Part shown: positions 1 through 6,646 of the stretch, in pieces
Numbering within the stretch: the first letter of the stretch is position 1
Layout: the number at the start of each line of letters is the position of its first letter
Made by a program: the position numbers and the translations under genes
Notes under the pieces: generated by a model
The model's input: the letters and a program-made list of their open reading frames with translations, nothing else
Databases searched by the model: none
Told to the model about the DNA's origin: nothing
NCBI GenBank assembly: GCA_964500525.1
Contig: CAZCOE010000004.1
Coordinates: 1-11,748 of the forward strand
DNA length: 11,748 nt
Direction of reading: 5' to 3'
From: RGIG7378 sp964500525
Lineage (GTDB): Bacteria > Bacillota > Clostridia > RGIG7378

Positions 1-108
1 ATCGTAGCTAACCGTAGCATTGTATACGAAATTAAGCATAAAAACCGTGCCCACAGAAATTATACAAAGGATGCGCAGACATTTTGAAAGGAAAGAATAA
101 ACTCTCAT
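1..108 (-). CDS. N-terminal fragment of an unrecognised exported or membrane-anchored protein (runs off the left edge)
   Basis: A minus-strand reading frame starts with ATG at 108 and stays open for 36 codons to the window edge, so only the N-terminus is visible. It is preceded by a good Shine-Dalgarno, AGAGGTGA, about nine bases before the ATG. The peptide begins MRVYSFLSKCLRIL, a basic start (R2, K9, R12), followed by a hydrophobic stretch at about residues 13-29 (ILCIISVGTVFMLNFVY). This is typical of a signal peptide or N-terminal membrane anchor. I do not recognise the family. It points away from spoVT, so the two may once have been a simple divergent pair before the ATPase block was inserted between them. 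A nearby ATG at 113 is closed by TGA after two codons and was discarded. The call is moderate because the frame is short, but ribosome site and hydrophobic profile agree. Confidence 0.55.
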   Translation of the reverse strand, partial: MRVYSFLSKCLRILCIISVGTVFMLNFVYNATVSYD

Positions 109-131
109 GGCATATCACCTCTGAACTAATA

Positions 132-175
132 TACCACAATCATGCCAAAAAGTACGTCTCCACAGTATAATTCTC
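132..175 (+). repeat. 44-bp direct repeat, left copy
   Basis: This stretch is identical to 1876-1919 at 43 of 44 positions; the only difference is A147 versus C1891. It begins TACCACAATCATGCC and ends CACAGTATAATTCTC. The two copies lie 1,744 bp apart and enclose exactly one complete gene, the DUF4143-type ATPase. It contains the same sigma-G-like promoter sequence that, in the right copy, sits at a sensible distance from spoVT. Here that promoter faces no nearby gene start, so it looks like a leftover of duplication. Confidence 0.93.
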
Positions 176-330
176 TCGCCAATCCGCCACTTCTATTTCT
201 CTAAACCGATATTTTCATTTTTGGGAAGCGAGTTTTGAGAAATTGAAATTGCTGTTGCATAATCACGTCTAAAAAGAATAATGATACTGTTGTGCTTGAT
301 GCTAAAGTAAATGAAGAGAACGAAGCTTCG

Positions 331-422
331 CCAATCGTCGGAACGAAACTTCACCAATCGTCGGAACGAAACTTCGCCAATCGTCGGAATAAAATCTCGC
401 CAATCGTCGGAAAATACTTGGA
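331..422 (+). repeat. Four tandem 23-bp repeats upstream of the ATPase promoter
   Basis: The 13-mer CCAATCGTCGGAA occurs at 331, 354, 377 and 400, an exact 23-bp period. The ten bases between cores drift: units 1 and 2 are nearly identical (CGAAACTTCA, CGAAACTTCG), unit 3 is TAAAATCTCG and unit 4 is AATACTTGGA. The first unit is framed by TTCG and CGAA, an inverted tetranucleotide pair that decays in later units. Since 23 is not a multiple of three, this is not a protein repeat. The tail of unit 4 contains the -35 hexamer of the ATPase promoter, so an operator or iteron-like protein-binding array is the natural reading. The binding protein is unknown. Confidence 0.9.
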
Positions 423-446
423 AAACTCGAATTCCTCGGGTATAAT
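418..446 (+). promoter_or_regulatory. Sigma-A-type promoter of the DUF4143 ATPase gene
   Basis: TTGGAA (418-423) and TATAAT (441-446) are separated by exactly 17 bases; the -10 is perfect and the -35 matches four of six. Transcription would start near 453, giving a leader of about 27 bases that carries the GAGGTG ribosome site at 468-473. The -35 lies inside the last 23-bp repeat unit, so anything bound to the array would touch RNA polymerase. Confidence 0.75.
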
Positions 447-479
447 ACTGGTAAAGCCAGAGGAATTGAGGTGTTCCAG

Positions 480-1754
480 ATGAAAGTATACAGAAAAAGA
501 ATCGCTGACGAGATACTAAAGCGAAAGCTGGAGGGGAAAGGCGCGGTCCTGATTGAGGGACCCAAGTGGTGCGGAAAAACCACCACCGCTGAGCAGGTTG
601 CCGCCAGTATTCTTTTCATGGATGATCCGGAAAAGAAGGAACAGAACATCACCATGTCCGAGGTGAATCCCAAACGGCTGCTAAAGGGCGCCACGCCGAG
701 GTTGATTGACGAATGGCAGCTTGCCCCGAAGCTTTGGGATGCAATCCGTTTTGAGGTGGATCACCGGGGAGAACTTGGGCAGTTTGTGCTTACCGGCTCT
801 GCAATTCCAGCCGACACCAAGGAAATCACCCATTCCGGCACCGGGCGTTTCACCTGGCTGACAATGCGGCCCATGAGCCTGTATGAATCGGGAGATTCTA
901 CCGGGAAAGTCAGCTTAGAGAAGTTGTTTGAAGGCGCAGCAGAAATTGATGGGGATTCAAATCTCAGCATTGATCGGCTTGCGTTTTTAATCTGCAGGGG
1001 CGGCTGGCCTCAGGCGGTGGATATGCGGGACGAGATTGCCCTGGATCAGGCCATGGATTACTATGACGCGGTGGTCCACTCTGATATTAACCGAGCAGAC
1101 CATGTGCAGAAAAATCCGGATAGGGTTCGCAGGCTGATGCGTTCCTATGCGAGAAATCAAGGGAGCCAAATGCCCAACACAGTGCTTGCCCAGGATCTTG
1201 CAGTCAACGACGAAGCCGCCATGAGCGAAGAGACCGTGGCCTCCTATTTGATGGCACTGCGCAGGATTTTTGTTGTGGAGGACATGCCGGCGTGGAATCC
1301 CAACCTTCGGTCAAAAACCGCCATTCGCTCCGCCGATACTCGGTACTATGTTGACCCGTCCATTGCAGCAGCAGCACTGGGAGTGGGGCCAGACGATCTT
1401 ATGAATGACCTCAAAACTTTTGGATTTCTCTTTGAAACTCTGAGCATACGGGATCTGCGGGTTTTCGCAGATGCGCTAAACGGCCAGGTTTATCACTATC
1501 GGGACAAAGACGGACAGGAATGTGATGCGGTTGTGCATCTGAGAAATGGCAAATACGGGCTCATCGAAATTAAACTCGGAGGCGACAAGCTAATCGACGA
1601 AGGAGCTAAGAGCTTGAAAACTATGGAAGCCAAGATCGATACCGACAAAATGAAGGCTCCCTCCTTCCTCATGGTTCTGACGGGAACAGGCGATTACGCA
1701 TACCGGCGGCTCGACGGCGTATATGTGGTCCCAATTGGCTGTTTGAAAAACTGA
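480..1754 (+). CDS. AAA-family ATPase with DUF4143 and PD-(D/E)XK-like C-terminal domain
   Basis: A 424-residue protein of the AAA_14/DUF4143 type. The P-loop is GPKWCGKT at residues 27-34, Walker B is RLIDEWQ with D77-E78, and VLTGSA followed by GTGRF fits the sensor region of the family. After a helical DUF4143 segment (about 200-330) comes a nuclease-like core, GQECDAVV with D349 and then IEIKLG with E363 and K365, the spacing of a PD-(D/E)XK active site. Family members are common in gut bacteria but their role is unsettled; nuclease activity is only inferred. I chose ATG 480 because GAGGTG lies six bases upstream; the in-frame GTG at 471 overlaps that ribosome site. The gene is alone in its transcript, has its own promoter and repeat array, and lies between 44-bp direct repeats, which suggests it is a late arrival between the leftward gene and spoVT. 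Length is normal for the family and no frameshift is seen. Confidence 0.88.
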   Translation: MKVYRKRIADEILKRKLEGKGAVLIEGPKWCGKTTTAEQVAASILFMDDPEKKEQNITMSEVNPKRLLKGATPRLIDEWQLAPKLWDAIRFEVDHRGELGQFVLTGSAIPADTKEITHSGTGRFTWLTMRPMSLYESGDSTGKVSLEKLFEGAAEIDGDSNLSIDRLAFLICRGGWPQAVDMRDEIALDQAMDYYDAVVHSDINRADHVQKNPDRVRRLMRSYARNQGSQMPNTVLAQDLAVNDEAAMSEETVASYLMALRRIFVVEDMPAWNPNLRSKTAIRSADTRYYVDPSIAAAALGVGPDDLMNDLKTFGFLFETLSIRDLRVFADALNGQVYHYRDKDGQECDAVVHLRNGKYGLIEIKLGGDKLIDEGAKSLKTMEAKIDTDKMKAPSFLMVLTGTGDYAYRRLDGVYVVPIGCLKN

Positions 1755-1776
1755 ATCAGCACTTCAGGATAAATGA

Positions 1777-1810
1777 AATCCCCGTTAACGATTACAGATT
1801 AACGGGGATT
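1777..1810 (+). terminator. Strong hairpin after the ATPase gene
   Basis: AATCCCCGTTAA (1777-1788) and TTAACGGGGATT (1799-1810) form a perfect 12-bp stem with a ten-base loop, 22 bases past the ATPase stop. The bases after it (ATTCATAG) are not a proper U-run, so it may act as an inefficient terminator or as an RNA-stabilising 3' structure. Confidence 0.6.
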
Positions 1811-1837
1811 ATTCATAGTAAGTAGTTAATTTTCAAG

Positions 1838-1869
1838 ATTGGCAGTGAGTTTTCACTTCAGCTGCCAAT
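1838..1869. repeat. Inverted repeat at the right edge of the ATPase block
   Basis: ATTGGCAG (1838-1845) and CTGCCAAT (1862-1869) are perfectly complementary; inside them AGTGA (1844-1848) can alternatively pair with TCACT (1853-1857). The arm ends six bases before the right copy of the 44-bp repeat. It could be an end structure of the inserted block or a second 3' hairpin of the ATPase message. Confidence 0.5.
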
Positions 1870-1875
1870 TCATTG

Positions 1876-1919
1876 TACCACAATCATGCCCAAAAGTACG
1901 TCTCCACAGTATAATTCTC
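1876..1919 (+). repeat. 44-bp direct repeat, right copy
   Basis: Same sequence as 132-175 apart from one base. This copy is 49 bases before the spoVT start codon and includes TATAAT at 1910-1915 and the sigma-G-like elements listed separately, so it is probably the functional spoVT control region and the other copy is the duplicate. Confidence 0.93.
1884..1913 (+). promoter_or_regulatory. Candidate sigma-G-type promoter of spoVT
   Basis: TCATG (1884-1888) and CAGTATA (1907-1913) are separated by 18 bases. They resemble the B. subtilis forespore sigma-G consensus (GHATR, 18 bases, CATXHTA), with one mismatch in each box. B. subtilis spoVT is known to be transcribed by sigma-G, which supports the reading. 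The TATAAT at 1910-1915 also fits a sigma-A -10, but there is no recognisable sigma-A -35 at 16-18 bases. Confidence 0.4.
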
Positions 1920-1967
1920 CCACTACTTACAAATACTAACAGCACGAGAAGAATTTTAGGAGCTAGT

Positions 1968-2510
1968 ATGAAAGCTACCGGTATTGTGCGTCGCATAGAC
2001 GACCTGGGTCGAGTCGTCATCCCCAAGGAAATCAGACGAACTATGAGAATCCGGGAGGGCGACCCCCTGGAGATATTCACCGAGAGGGAGGGGGAAGTGA
2101 TTTTCCGAAAGTATTCCCCGGTGGGAGACATTTCGGAGACTGCAGGCCAACTCTGCGATGCCATTTACAAGACCACAGGCCACATGGCTCTGGTTCTGGA
2201 TAGAGAGGCTGTCATCGCTGCTGCGGGAATTCCCAAGAAGGACGTTATGGACAGGAGGCTTCCACCGGAACTCAGCGCAATCATGGACAAGCGCAAGACC
2301 TACCGCTACAGCAGTGGGGACAGCCGGATTTCCATCGGAGAGGAAGTGGTCGGATATTATGTGGGTGTGGCGGTGCCCATTATTTCAGGGGGAGACCTGA
2401 TGGGATGCGTAGTGTTGGCCCTGGAGGGCTCTGGGAGCCCCCTGGATGAGGCCGAACAACAGTTGGCACAGACCGTGTCCTCCTTTCTGGGCAAGCAGCT
2501 GGAGGACTAG
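1968..2510 (+). CDS. spoVT: Stage V sporulation protein T, AbrB-family transcription regulator
   Basis: A 180-residue protein, the usual size of SpoVT (178 in B. subtilis). Residues 1-50 are the AbrB/MazE-like swapped-hairpin DNA-binding domain, beginning MKATGIVRRIDDLGRVVIPK. Residues about 55-180 form the GAF-like regulatory domain typical of SpoVT and absent from AbrB itself. In Bacillus SpoVT is made in the forespore and tunes the sigma-G regulon, affecting spore coat, germination and resistance; the same role is inferred here. The start is ATG 1968 with TAGGAG seven bases upstream; the open frame extends further left only through non-coding repeat sequence. The gene is monocistronic: a hairpin terminator follows and its control region is the right 44-bp repeat. 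Its presence says the organism forms endospores. Confidence 0.93.
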   Translation: MKATGIVRRIDDLGRVVIPKEIRRTMRIREGDPLEIFTEREGEVIFRKYSPVGDISETAGQLCDAIYKTTGHMALVLDREAVIAAAGIPKKDVMDRRLPPELSAIMDKRKTYRYSSGDSRISIGEEVVGYYVGVAVPIISGGDLMGCVVLALEGSGSPLDEAEQQLAQTVSSFLGKQLED

Positions 2511-2538
2511 TGAGTTTTCCACAAAACCATGGATTGAC

Positions 2539-2590
2539 AAGGCTCCTGAGGCCCGGCGCAAAGGCTGGATCAGGGGCCTTTCCTTTTATT
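2539..2590 (+). terminator. Intrinsic terminator of spoVT
   Basis: AAGGCTCCTGA (2539-2549) pairs with TCAGGGGCCTT (2570-2580), an 11-bp stem with one G-U pair. A smaller CCGGC/GCTGG hairpin sits in the loop, and a T-rich tail, TCCTTTTATT, follows. It lies 28 bases past the spoVT stop. Confidence 0.85.
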
Positions 2591-2673
2591 ATCCGGCTTC
2601 CAGGACAAAAAGAATGATAAAAAACGGTGTTTTCTTTCCTATTCGGCCACCGACAGTGCAAAAAAGCCAATTC

Positions 2674-2690
2674 TGTTATATAGTTATACT
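2674..2690 (+). promoter_or_regulatory. Weak candidate promoter of the metF operon
   Basis: TGT-TATATA (2674-2682) resembles an extended -10, and TATACT (2685-2690) a plain -10; neither has a recognisable -35 at the usual distance. A transcription start is expected here because a terminator lies upstream and the operon starts at 2721. The leader of roughly 30 bases leaves no room for a SAM or T-box riboswitch downstream of it. Confidence 0.3.
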
Positions 2691-2720
2691 ACTCTGTAGA
2701 CAACACGGCAGGAAACCAGC

Positions 2721-3599
2721 ATGAAGATTATCGATATACTAAATAACGGCAGATTATCCCTCTCCTTTGAGGTGTTCCCACCCAAGACCGAGAGCAGCAT
2801 AGACAGTGTTCGAGGGGCCACCGAGGAGATAGCCAAGCTCAGGCCTTCCTTCATGAGCGTTACATATGGAGCCGGAGGAGGCACCAGCCGCTACACATTG
2901 GATATATGCAAGCATATCAAGGACTGCTATGGCGTGCCTACCCTGGAGCATTTGACCTGTGTTTCTTCCACCAAGGACACAGTCAGGCAGAGAATTGCAG
3001 AAATAAAGGCCGCCGGCATTGAGAATGTAATGGCCCTGCGAGGTGACATCCCCGCAGAACTCAGAGACCGGGACCGCAGCGGCTGGGACTATCGCCACGC
3101 CATTGACCTGGTGCTGGAGCTCAAGGAGGCAGATCCCAATTTCTGTATCGGAGGCGCATGTTATCCGGAGATCCATCCGGAAAGTTCAGATCAGAGAGAG
3201 GATATCAGGTATCTCAAGGAGAAGGTAGACGCAGGATGCTCCTTCCTCACCACCCAGATGTTTTTCGACAATAATCTGCTCTACAACTTCCTGTACAAAA
3301 TCCGGGAGGCAGGCATTACTGTGCCAATTGTCCCCGGCATTATGCCTATCACCAACGCAAAGCAGGTGTCCAGGGCAATCGAACTGTCCGGCTCCTTTAT
3401 GCCTCAGCGATTCAAGAGTTTGGTGGACAAGTTTGGCAGCAACCCTGCGGCCATGAAGCAGGCAGGCATCGCATATGCCACAGACCAGATTATCGACCTG
3501 TACGCCAACGGTATAACCAACGTCCACGTCTATTCCATGAACAAGCCTGACGTGGCAGAGAAGATACAGAGCAACCTGTCCCACATCATAGAAAAATGA
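2721..3599 (+). CDS. metF: 5,10-methylenetetrahydrofolate reductase
   Basis: The 292-residue protein is a complete MetF of normal bacterial length, a flavin-containing TIM barrel in the cytoplasm. It reduces 5,10-methylene-THF to 5-methyl-THF, the methyl donor used by MetH two genes downstream. The N-terminal SLSFEVFPPKT carries the catalytic glutamate (E17, equivalent to E. coli Glu28). ALRGD (R107-D109), IGGACYPEIHPE and TQMFFDN are the conserved folate and FAD contact segments. The start ATG has AGGAAA five to six bases upstream. The stop overlaps the start of the next gene by four bases (ATGA), implying translational coupling. Gene order metF, reactivation protein, metH makes the pathway unambiguous. 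Confidence 0.96.
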   Translation: MKIIDILNNGRLSLSFEVFPPKTESSIDSVRGATEEIAKLRPSFMSVTYGAGGGTSRYTLDICKHIKDCYGVPTLEHLTCVSSTKDTVRQRIAEIKAAGIENVMALRGDIPAELRDRDRSGWDYRHAIDLVLELKEADPNFCIGGACYPEIHPESSDQREDIRYLKEKVDAGCSFLTTQMFFDNNLLYNFLYKIREAGITVPIVPGIMPITNAKQVSRAIELSGSFMPQRFKSLVDKFGSNPAAMKQAGIAYATDQIIDLYANGITNVHVYSMNKPDVAEKIQSNLSHIIEK

Positions 3600-4201
3600 G
3601 AGATATGTGCCAGACCAAGACTTATACACCGCCGCCCATTCATCGGGAAGAGGTACTGCGCTATGCAGGCTGCAGAGGGGCCAACGCCGACATAGAGGCT
3701 CTGCTGGAGGAATGTCTGCCGGAAATCAATGGCAGGCTGACATACAGGGTCTGTTATTGCCGGGTGGATGTATTGGTGGATGGGGATTGGTGCCAATTGG
3801 GCCCCATGACCGCATCCTCCCGCAATCTGGCGGAACTCCTCAAGGGGTGCAGTCAAGCCGTGATATTTGCAGCAACTGTAGGCGTAGAGATTGACCGTCT
3901 GATATTCAGATACAGCAGAGTGTCCCCGGCCAGGGCACTAATGTTTCAGGCCATGGGAGCGGAGCGGATAGAGTCGCTGTGTGACGCATTTTGTAGAGAT
4001 ATGTCGGACCAGTTGGAAGATGGCCTGGTTTTGACGCCCCGGTTCAGCCCGGGTTATGGGGACCTGCCACTGGAATTCCAGCGGGATATATTCTACCTGC
4101 TCCAATGTCCCAGGAACATCGGCTTGACACTCAATGACAGCCTGCTGATGTCCCCTACCAAGTCCGTTACCGCCATAATGGGCATCAAAAAGCAAAAGTA
4201 A
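3596..4201 (+). CDS. Free-standing methionine synthase reactivation (activation-domain) protein
   Basis: This 201-residue protein corresponds to the C-terminal S-adenosylmethionine-binding activation domain of E. coli MetH, encoded here as its own polypeptide. Residues 149-154 read RFSPGY, the RxxxGY element that binds AdoMet in that domain, followed by GDLPLEFQRDIF. Further downstream, LTLNDSLLMSPTKSVTAIMG matches the conserved domain end. In the one-chain enzyme the domain re-methylates cob(II)alamin with AdoMet and an electron donor after accidental oxidation; here it should dock on the shortened MetH encoded 21 bp downstream. It has no signal peptide or membrane segment. The start ATG overlaps the metF stop (ATGA), and no separate ribosome site stands out, so coupling to metF translation is likely. 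The electron donor is not encoded in the window. Confidence 0.9.
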   Translation: MRDMCQTKTYTPPPIHREEVLRYAGCRGANADIEALLEECLPEINGRLTYRVCYCRVDVLVDGDWCQLGPMTASSRNLAELLKGCSQAVIFAATVGVEIDRLIFRYSRVSPARALMFQAMGAERIESLCDAFCRDMSDQLEDGLVLTPRFSPGYGDLPLEFQRDIFYLLQCPRNIGLTLNDSLLMSPTKSVTAIMGIKKQK

Positions 4202-4222
4202 AACCTGCATATAGAGGGAAAT

Positions 4223-6646
4223 ATGAATTTCAGAGAATTTTTAAAATCGCATATTGTATTTTTGGACGGAGGCATGGGTACCCTGCTTCAGGAGCGGGGT
4301 CTGCAGCCGGGGGAATACCCGGAGAGGTGGAATCTGACCCATTCCGGCGAAATAGTGGATATACATAGGGCCTACTACGATGCAGGGTCCAACGTGGTGT
4401 GCACAAATACCTTTGGCGCCAATTCGTTGAAGTTTGATCAGGAGGAGCTGGAGGCCATCGTCCAACAGGCGGTTGCCAACGCCAGACAGGCAGCCCGGGA
4501 GAGCACAGGAGTCCAGCCCAAGTTTGTGGCCCTGGATATAGGCCCCACCGGCAAGCTGCTGAAGCCGTTGGGAGATCTGGATTTCGAGGATGCTGTGGAT
4601 GTGTTTGCCAACACTGTTCGGCTGGGTGTGAAATACGGCGTGGACTTGGTGCTGATCGAGACAATGAACGACAGCTATGAGACCAAGGCGGCCCTGTTGG
4701 CGGTTAAGGAAAACAGCCAACTGCCGGTGCTGGTGTCCAACGCCTACGGCGAGGACGGCAAGCTGATGACAGGTGCAACTCCTGCTGCAATGGTGGCAAT
4801 GTTGGAGGGCATGGGAGCCGACGCCATCGGAGCAAACTGCTCTCTCGGTCCGGCAAAATTGGCGGGGGTGGCCAGGGAGTTGCTGGCATGTGCATCTGTT
4901 CCCGTATTGCTCAAGCCCAACGCCGGCCTGCCCAAGGTAATAGACGGCAGGACGGTTTACGACGTGCTGCCGGATCAGTTTGCCCGGGAGCTGACGGCCT
5001 TGGTTAAAGAGGGACTCAGGGTGGTAGGAGGCTGCTGTGGCACCACGCCTCGGTACATAGAGGCACTGCAGGCATTGGCAGCTCCAATAGAGCCCCGGCC
5101 CATTGATCCTAAAAACATAACGGTAATTTCCTCATATACCCATGCTGTTGTATTTGATAGGGAACCCATTTTGGTGGGGGAGCGGATTAACCCTACCGGC
5201 AAAAAGCGATTCAAGCAGGCCTTGCAGGAAAACGACATAGACTACATCCTGTCTGAGGGCATCGGCCAGCAGGAGAAGGGTGTCCACGTCCTGGACGTAA
5301 ACGTGGGACTGCCGGATATAGACGAGGTGGACATGCTCCGGAGAGTGGTCTGCGAGCTCCAGACGGTTACGGACCTGCCCCTGCAGATTGACACTGCCAG
5401 CCCCCGGGCCATGGAGGCCGCCCTGCGCAGGTATAACGGCAAGGCCATGATCAACTCGGTCAATGGCAAGAGGGAGACCATGGAGGCCATATTCCCCCTG
5501 GTTAAGAAGTACGGCGGATTGGTGATTGCACTGACTCTGGACGAGACCGGAATACCGGACACCATAGAGGGCAGAACCGCAATAGCCCGAAAAATCCTGG
5601 AAACAGCAGCAGAATACGGCATAGACAAGAGGGACATTGTGTTTGACACATTGGCAATGACCATCAGCGCAGACACCGGAGCGGCCAATACCACCCTGGG
5701 AGCCCTCAGATACATCAAGGAACATATGGGATGCCACACCTCACTGGGGGTCTCCAACATATCCTTTGGACTGCCCAATCGGGATGCCGTCAACGGTATA
5801 TTCTTCGCCATGGCATTGGAAAACGGCCTGAGCGCAGCCATAATGAACCCGTATTCCACTGAGATGATGAAGACCTACTATGCATACAGGGCCCTCAGAG
5901 GAATGGACCCCAATTGTGCCCAATATATTGCTGAGGCCGGGAACTTCGTGGCCACTGCCACCGCAACGGCCCAGGTGCCCACTGCAGGCACATCTGAGCA
6001 ATATGCGTCGGAATTGCAGCGAGTGATAATCAAGGGGCTCAAGGACAAGGCAGGGGAGATTACACGGCAGCTGATTGGCAGCCGGGATCCTCTGGAAATC
6101 GTGAATCAGGAGATCATCCCTGCCCTCAATGTGGTGGGCAAGGGATTTGAGGACAAGACTGTGTATCTGCCTCAGCTGCTTATGAGCGCAGAGGCTGCCA
6201 AGAGTGCCTTTGAAGTTATCAAAGCCAAGGCAGCAGTGGCAGCAGATTCCAATGCCACGGGCAGGGGCCCGGTTGTGCTGGCCACGGTGTATGGAGACAT
6301 TCACGACATAGGCAAGAACATAGTCAAGCTGTTGCTGGAGAACTACGGATTCAAGGTCATAGACCTGGGCAAGGATGTTAAGCCCCAGCACATTATAGAT
6401 GCCACCATTAAGCACAGGGCTCCATTGGTGGGCCTGTCAGCATTGATGACCACCACGGTGCCGGCTATGGAGGAGACAATCTCTCTGCTGAGACAGCAGG
6501 CTCCCTGGGCCAAGGTGATAGTGGGAGGAGCGGTGCTCACCCAGGAATACGCAGACAAAATCGGAGCGGATAGTTATTCAAAGGACGCCATGGAAACTGT
6601 CAGGTATGCGGAGGAAGTATTGGCGAAGCGGAGCTTCGCCAAGTGA
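4223..6646 (+). CDS. metH: Cobalamin-dependent methionine synthase lacking the reactivation domain
   Basis: An 807-residue MetH, against 1,227 in E. coli, because the reactivation domain is the separate gene upstream. Residues 1-290 are the homocysteine methyltransferase barrel with zinc ligands Cys206 (GANCSLGP) and Cys271-Cys272 (GGCCGT). Residues about 310-570 are the pterin-binding methyl-THF domain, starting near GERINPTGKKRFKQAL. A helical cap (about 580-670) and the Rossmann B12 domain follow; DIHDIG at 692-697 supplies the lower axial histidine (H694). The enzyme moves the methyl group from 5-methyl-THF to cobalamin and then to homocysteine, giving methionine. The start ATG has GAGGG four bases upstream. 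The 3' end is odd: the last codons (LAKRSFAK) and the stop lie in a perfect hairpin belonging to a tandem repeat element, so the native C-terminus was probably altered slightly. Confidence 0.96.
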   Translation: MNFREFLKSHIVFLDGGMGTLLQERGLQPGEYPERWNLTHSGEIVDIHRAYYDAGSNVVCTNTFGANSLKFDQEELEAIVQQAVANARQAARESTGVQPKFVALDIGPTGKLLKPLGDLDFEDAVDVFANTVRLGVKYGVDLVLIETMNDSYETKAALLAVKENSQLPVLVSNAYGEDGKLMTGATPAAMVAMLEGMGADAIGANCSLGPAKLAGVARELLACASVPVLLKPNAGLPKVIDGRTVYDVLPDQFARELTALVKEGLRVVGGCCGTTPRYIEALQALAAPIEPRPIDPKNITVISSYTHAVVFDREPILVGERINPTGKKRFKQALQENDIDYILSEGIGQQEKGVHVLDVNVGLPDIDEVDMLRRVVCELQTVTDLPLQIDTASPRAMEAALRRYNGKAMINSVNGKRETMEAIFPLVKKYGGLVIALTLDETGIPDTIEGRTAIARKILETAAEYGIDKRDIVFDTLAMTISADTGAANTTLGALRYIKEHMGCHTSLGVSNISFGLPNRDAVNGIFFAMALENGLSAAIMNPYSTEMMKTYYAYRALRGMDPNCAQYIAEAGNFVATATATAQVPTAGTSEQYASELQRVIIKGLKDKAGEITRQLIGSRDPLEIVNQEIIPALNVVGKGFEDKTVYLPQLLMSAEAAKSAFEVIKAKAAVAADSNATGRGPVVLATVYGDIHDIGKNIVKLLLENYGFKVIDLGKDVKPQHIIDATIKHRAPLVGLSALMTTTVPAMEETISLLRQQAPWAKVIVGGAVLTQEYADKIGADSYSKDAMETVRYAEEVLAKRSFAK

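Larger units (their letters stand above)
109..479. other. 371-bp AT-rich intergenic region
   Basis: This gap holds the left copy of the 44-bp direct repeat (132-175), an AT-rich stretch without a supported gene (176-320), the self-complementary 10-mer CGAAGCTTCG at 321-330, the four-unit 23-bp repeat array (331-422) and the ATPase promoter (418-446). On the minus strand TGG-TATATT (133 down to 128, with TGG at 134-136) could be an extended -10 for the leftward gene. A 63-codon frame starting GTG at 292 crosses the repeats but has no ribosome site. The 23-bp period also shifts the reading frame in each unit, so I treat it as non-coding. Confidence 0.6.

Noticed and set aside
331..422. CRISPR array
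   Set aside because: The repeated cores are 13 bp with only about 10 bp between them, the linkers are related to one another, and no cas gene is present.
292..483. 63-codon frame starting with GTG across the 23-bp repeats
   Set aside because: No ribosome site, the repeat period breaks the frame so the peptide is not itself repetitive, and it overlaps the ATPase promoter.
2511..2720. SAM (S-box) or T-box riboswitch before the metF operon
   Set aside because: Beyond the spoVT terminator there are only about 130 bases, without S-box or T-box conserved blocks.
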